A stretch of 5,979 bases of DNA, taken from positions 1-5,979 of the forward strand of contig PXEK01000235.1 of the NCBI GenBank assembly GCA_003564735.1, given 5' to 3'. Position 1 is the stretch's first letter. Each line of letters starts with the position of its first letter. A model generated the notes under the pieces. It had not been told where the DNA came from. It did not search any database and worked only from the letters and a program-made list of their open reading frames with translations. The translations under genes and the position numbers were made by a program. Origin of the DNA: Cryomorphaceae bacterium (lineage in GTDB: Bacteria; Bacteroidota; Bacteroidia; Flavobacteriales_G; Salibacteraceae). Below are positions 4,940-5,979 of this stretch, one piece after another.

Positions 4940-5665
4940 ATGAAATACCTGGCCAATATCCCGTTTCTACAACCGTTATTTACCGCCACAAAAAGGCAGG
5001 CCGTACTTTGGAGCGCGCTAACGGTACTGTTGCTGCTTAAATTATATGAGGGCGACAAAAGTTTTTTCATAAAGCACTTCTCTCATTTACAGGTAGATGA
5101 ACAGGTTTTTTTGTGGTTGAAATGGGGGTGGCATCACGCCGGGTCACTCCTTTTTATGTTCGTAATTCCGCTCATGATCATCAAGGTTGTGCTGCGCGAA
5201 AAGGCGTTGGATTACGGCTTGGGAATCGGGGATTATAAATTGGGACTAAAAGCTACTTTGGCGGCCTTAATTGTGATGCCTTTTGTAGTGTATCAAACCG
5301 CTCAAAATCCTGAACATGCCGAGTTTTACCGCAGTCAGTTCCCCTTAGATTTAGCCAATTCAAGCGCACTCATGTTTTTCCTTTGGGCGCTCACGTACCT
5401 GCCGCATTATGTGGGTTGGGAATTTTTGTTTCGCGGTTTTGTGGGGTTGGGATTCAAAAAGGAAATGGGCATTTTTGGAGCGCTTATGCTTCAAGTTTTA
5501 CTCACTACACTTATGCACATCGGTAAGCCGCAAGGCGAAACTTGGGGTACGGTTTTCGGAGGAATTTACTTGGGGCTGTTAACCGTGAAAACGGGCTCGA
5601 TTTGGTACGCCGTGGCGTTTCATTTGTACATCGGGTTGCTGAATTCTTGGTTCTGCGCGGTTTAG
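4940..5665 (+). CDS. CPBP (Rce1/Abi)-like intramembrane protein with altered catalytic motifs
   Basis: A 241-residue polytopic membrane protein with about seven or eight hydrophobic segments: near 21-35, 66-84, 103-119, 142-158, 160-172, 177-193, 203-218 and 221-239. The CPBP family normally shows EExxxR, FxxxH and HxxxN/D. Here the first motif reads WEFLFR (160-165), keeping E161 and R165 but with Trp in place of the first Glu. The second keeps H193 but has Thr at the Phe position (T189). The third keeps H228 but has Gly (G232) at the Asn/Asp position. Family members act as CAAX-type prenyl-protein proteases, bacteriocin-immunity proteins or processing proteases. The alterations leave it open whether this one is an active protease or a non-catalytic relative. 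The ATG at 4940 follows a promoter box closely and has no Shine-Dalgarno sequence; no better start is seen. Neighbours give no functional link, and the gene is probably transcribed alone. Confidence 0.75.
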   Translation: MKYLANIPFLQPLFTATKRQAVLWSALTVLLLLKLYEGDKSFFIKHFSHLQVDEQVFLWLKWGWHHAGSLLFMFVIPLMIIKVVLREKALDYGLGIGDYKLGLKATLAALIVMPFVVYQTAQNPEHAEFYRSQFPLDLANSSALMFFLWALTYLPHYVGWEFLFRGFVGLGFKKEMGIFGALMLQVLLTTLMHIGKPQGETWGTVFGGIYLGLLTVKTGSIWYAVAFHLYIGLLNSWFCAV

Positions 5666-5754
5666 TGTGAACATACTCCGTTTGATTTTGAAACTCCCGC
5701 CCCCGGCGCGAAAAAAAAGGAATAAAAAACAACGACTAACCGCCCGTTTTTCGT

Positions 5755-5762
5755 TAAACTTG
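5755..5762 (+). promoter_or_regulatory. Possible promoter box of yifB
   Basis: TAAACTTG differs from TAnnTTTG by one base and lies 18 bases before the ATG at 5781, so the leader would be about 12 bases. No clear -33 TTG is visible. The 115-base gap after the CPBP-like gene shows no convincing terminator, only a C-rich patch (about 5697-5710) followed by eight A. Confidence 0.3.
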
Positions 5763-5780
5763 CGGTAAACTAATTGCACT

Positions 5781-5979
5781 ATGCTTGTAAAAACCTACGG
5801 ATCGGCAGTTTATGGAATTAACGCCCAAACCATTACCATTGAGGTGAATATTGGAAAGGGCATCAACTTTTTTTTGGTGGGTTTACCCGATAACGCGGTA
5901 AAGGAAAGTCACAAACGCATTGATGCGGCACTTAAAAACAACAAGTATAAAATTCCGGGCAAGGGCATTACGGTGAATA
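5781..5979 (+). CDS. yifB: YifB/ComM family Mg-chelatase-like AAA ATPase, N-terminal part (3' truncated)
   Basis: The first 66 residues are present and the gene continues past the window edge. The start MLVKTYGSAVYGINA and the stretch FFLVGLPDNAVKESHKRI (30-47) are characteristic of the N-terminal ChlI-like (ribosomal S5 domain 2-like) domain of YifB/ComM. The ending KIPGKGITVN fits the run-up to the conserved segment that follows in this family. The full family protein is about 510 residues, with the AAA+ Mg-chelatase domain and a C-terminal domain outside this window. In Vibrio and Haemophilus, ComM is a hexameric helicase that extends branch migration during natural transformation; the Bacteroidota orthologues are assumed to act on recombination intermediates. 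The start is the first ATG and matches the family N-terminus exactly. A run of eight T (5868-5875) inside the gene encodes conserved residues. Confidence 0.92.
   Translation, partial: MLVKTYGSAVYGINAQTITIEVNIGKGINFFLVGLPDNAVKESHKRIDAALKNNKYKIPGKGITVN

Noticed and set aside
4556..5665. Kazal lipoprotein and CPBP protein as an inhibitor-protease pair
   Set aside because: Kazal domains target serine proteases outside the cytoplasm, whereas CPBP proteins are intramembrane and glutamate-based; the genes also have separate promoters and a possible terminator between them.
5868..5875. Run of eight T inside yifB as a phase-variation tract
   Set aside because: It encodes conserved residues of the N-terminal domain and the frame is intact; a T-run is expected from consecutive Phe codons.

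Overview
The window looks like chromosomal DNA of a member of the Bacteroidota, probably a Flavobacteriales- or Cryomorphaceae-like organism. This placement is inferred from four things. Several genes are preceded by the Bacteroidota -7 box TAnnTTTG. Translation leaders mostly lack Shine-Dalgarno sequences. The YifB protein at the right edge has the typical Bacteroidota N-terminus. The proteins found (SPOR tail, small beta-barrel, AAA_14/DUF4143 ATPase, Kazal lipoprotein) are common in that phylum. No rRNA, tRNA, CRISPR array, integrase or transposase gene was seen.

Layout. Bases 1-345 carry the 3' end of a plus-strand gene whose product ends in a SPOR-like domain. A possible terminator lies at 367-398. 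A convergent gene on the minus strand (382-1830) encodes a complete AAA_14/DUF4143 ATPase with a PD-(D/E)xK-like tail. The 324-base divergent gap (1831-2154) holds a promoter for each flanking gene and several inverted repeats. From 2155 on, everything recognisable is on the plus strand: a small outer-membrane beta-barrel (2155-2694); a zinc-ribbon class I SAM methyltransferase (2761-3738) overlapping by 8 bases a CrtA/spheroidene-monooxygenase-family protein (3731-4444); a short Kazal-type lipoprotein (4556-4759); a CPBP/Rce1-like membrane protein (4940-5665) with altered catalytic motifs; and the 5' end of yifB/comM (from 5781).

How the genes may work together. Only the methyltransferase-crtA pair has strong evidence of co-expression, because the reading frames overlap and an SD-like sequence sits at the junction. 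That pair suggests oxidation and methylation of one lipid or pigment, but no other carotenoid gene is visible. The remaining genes look like individually promoted housekeeping or accessory genes. No clearly new multi-gene defence or mobile system is evident. The oddest signal is a 13-base motif (GTTCTGACCAAAA) present three times. Two copies form a perfect inverted repeat around the Kazal lipoprotein gene, and one of these abuts its putative promoter.
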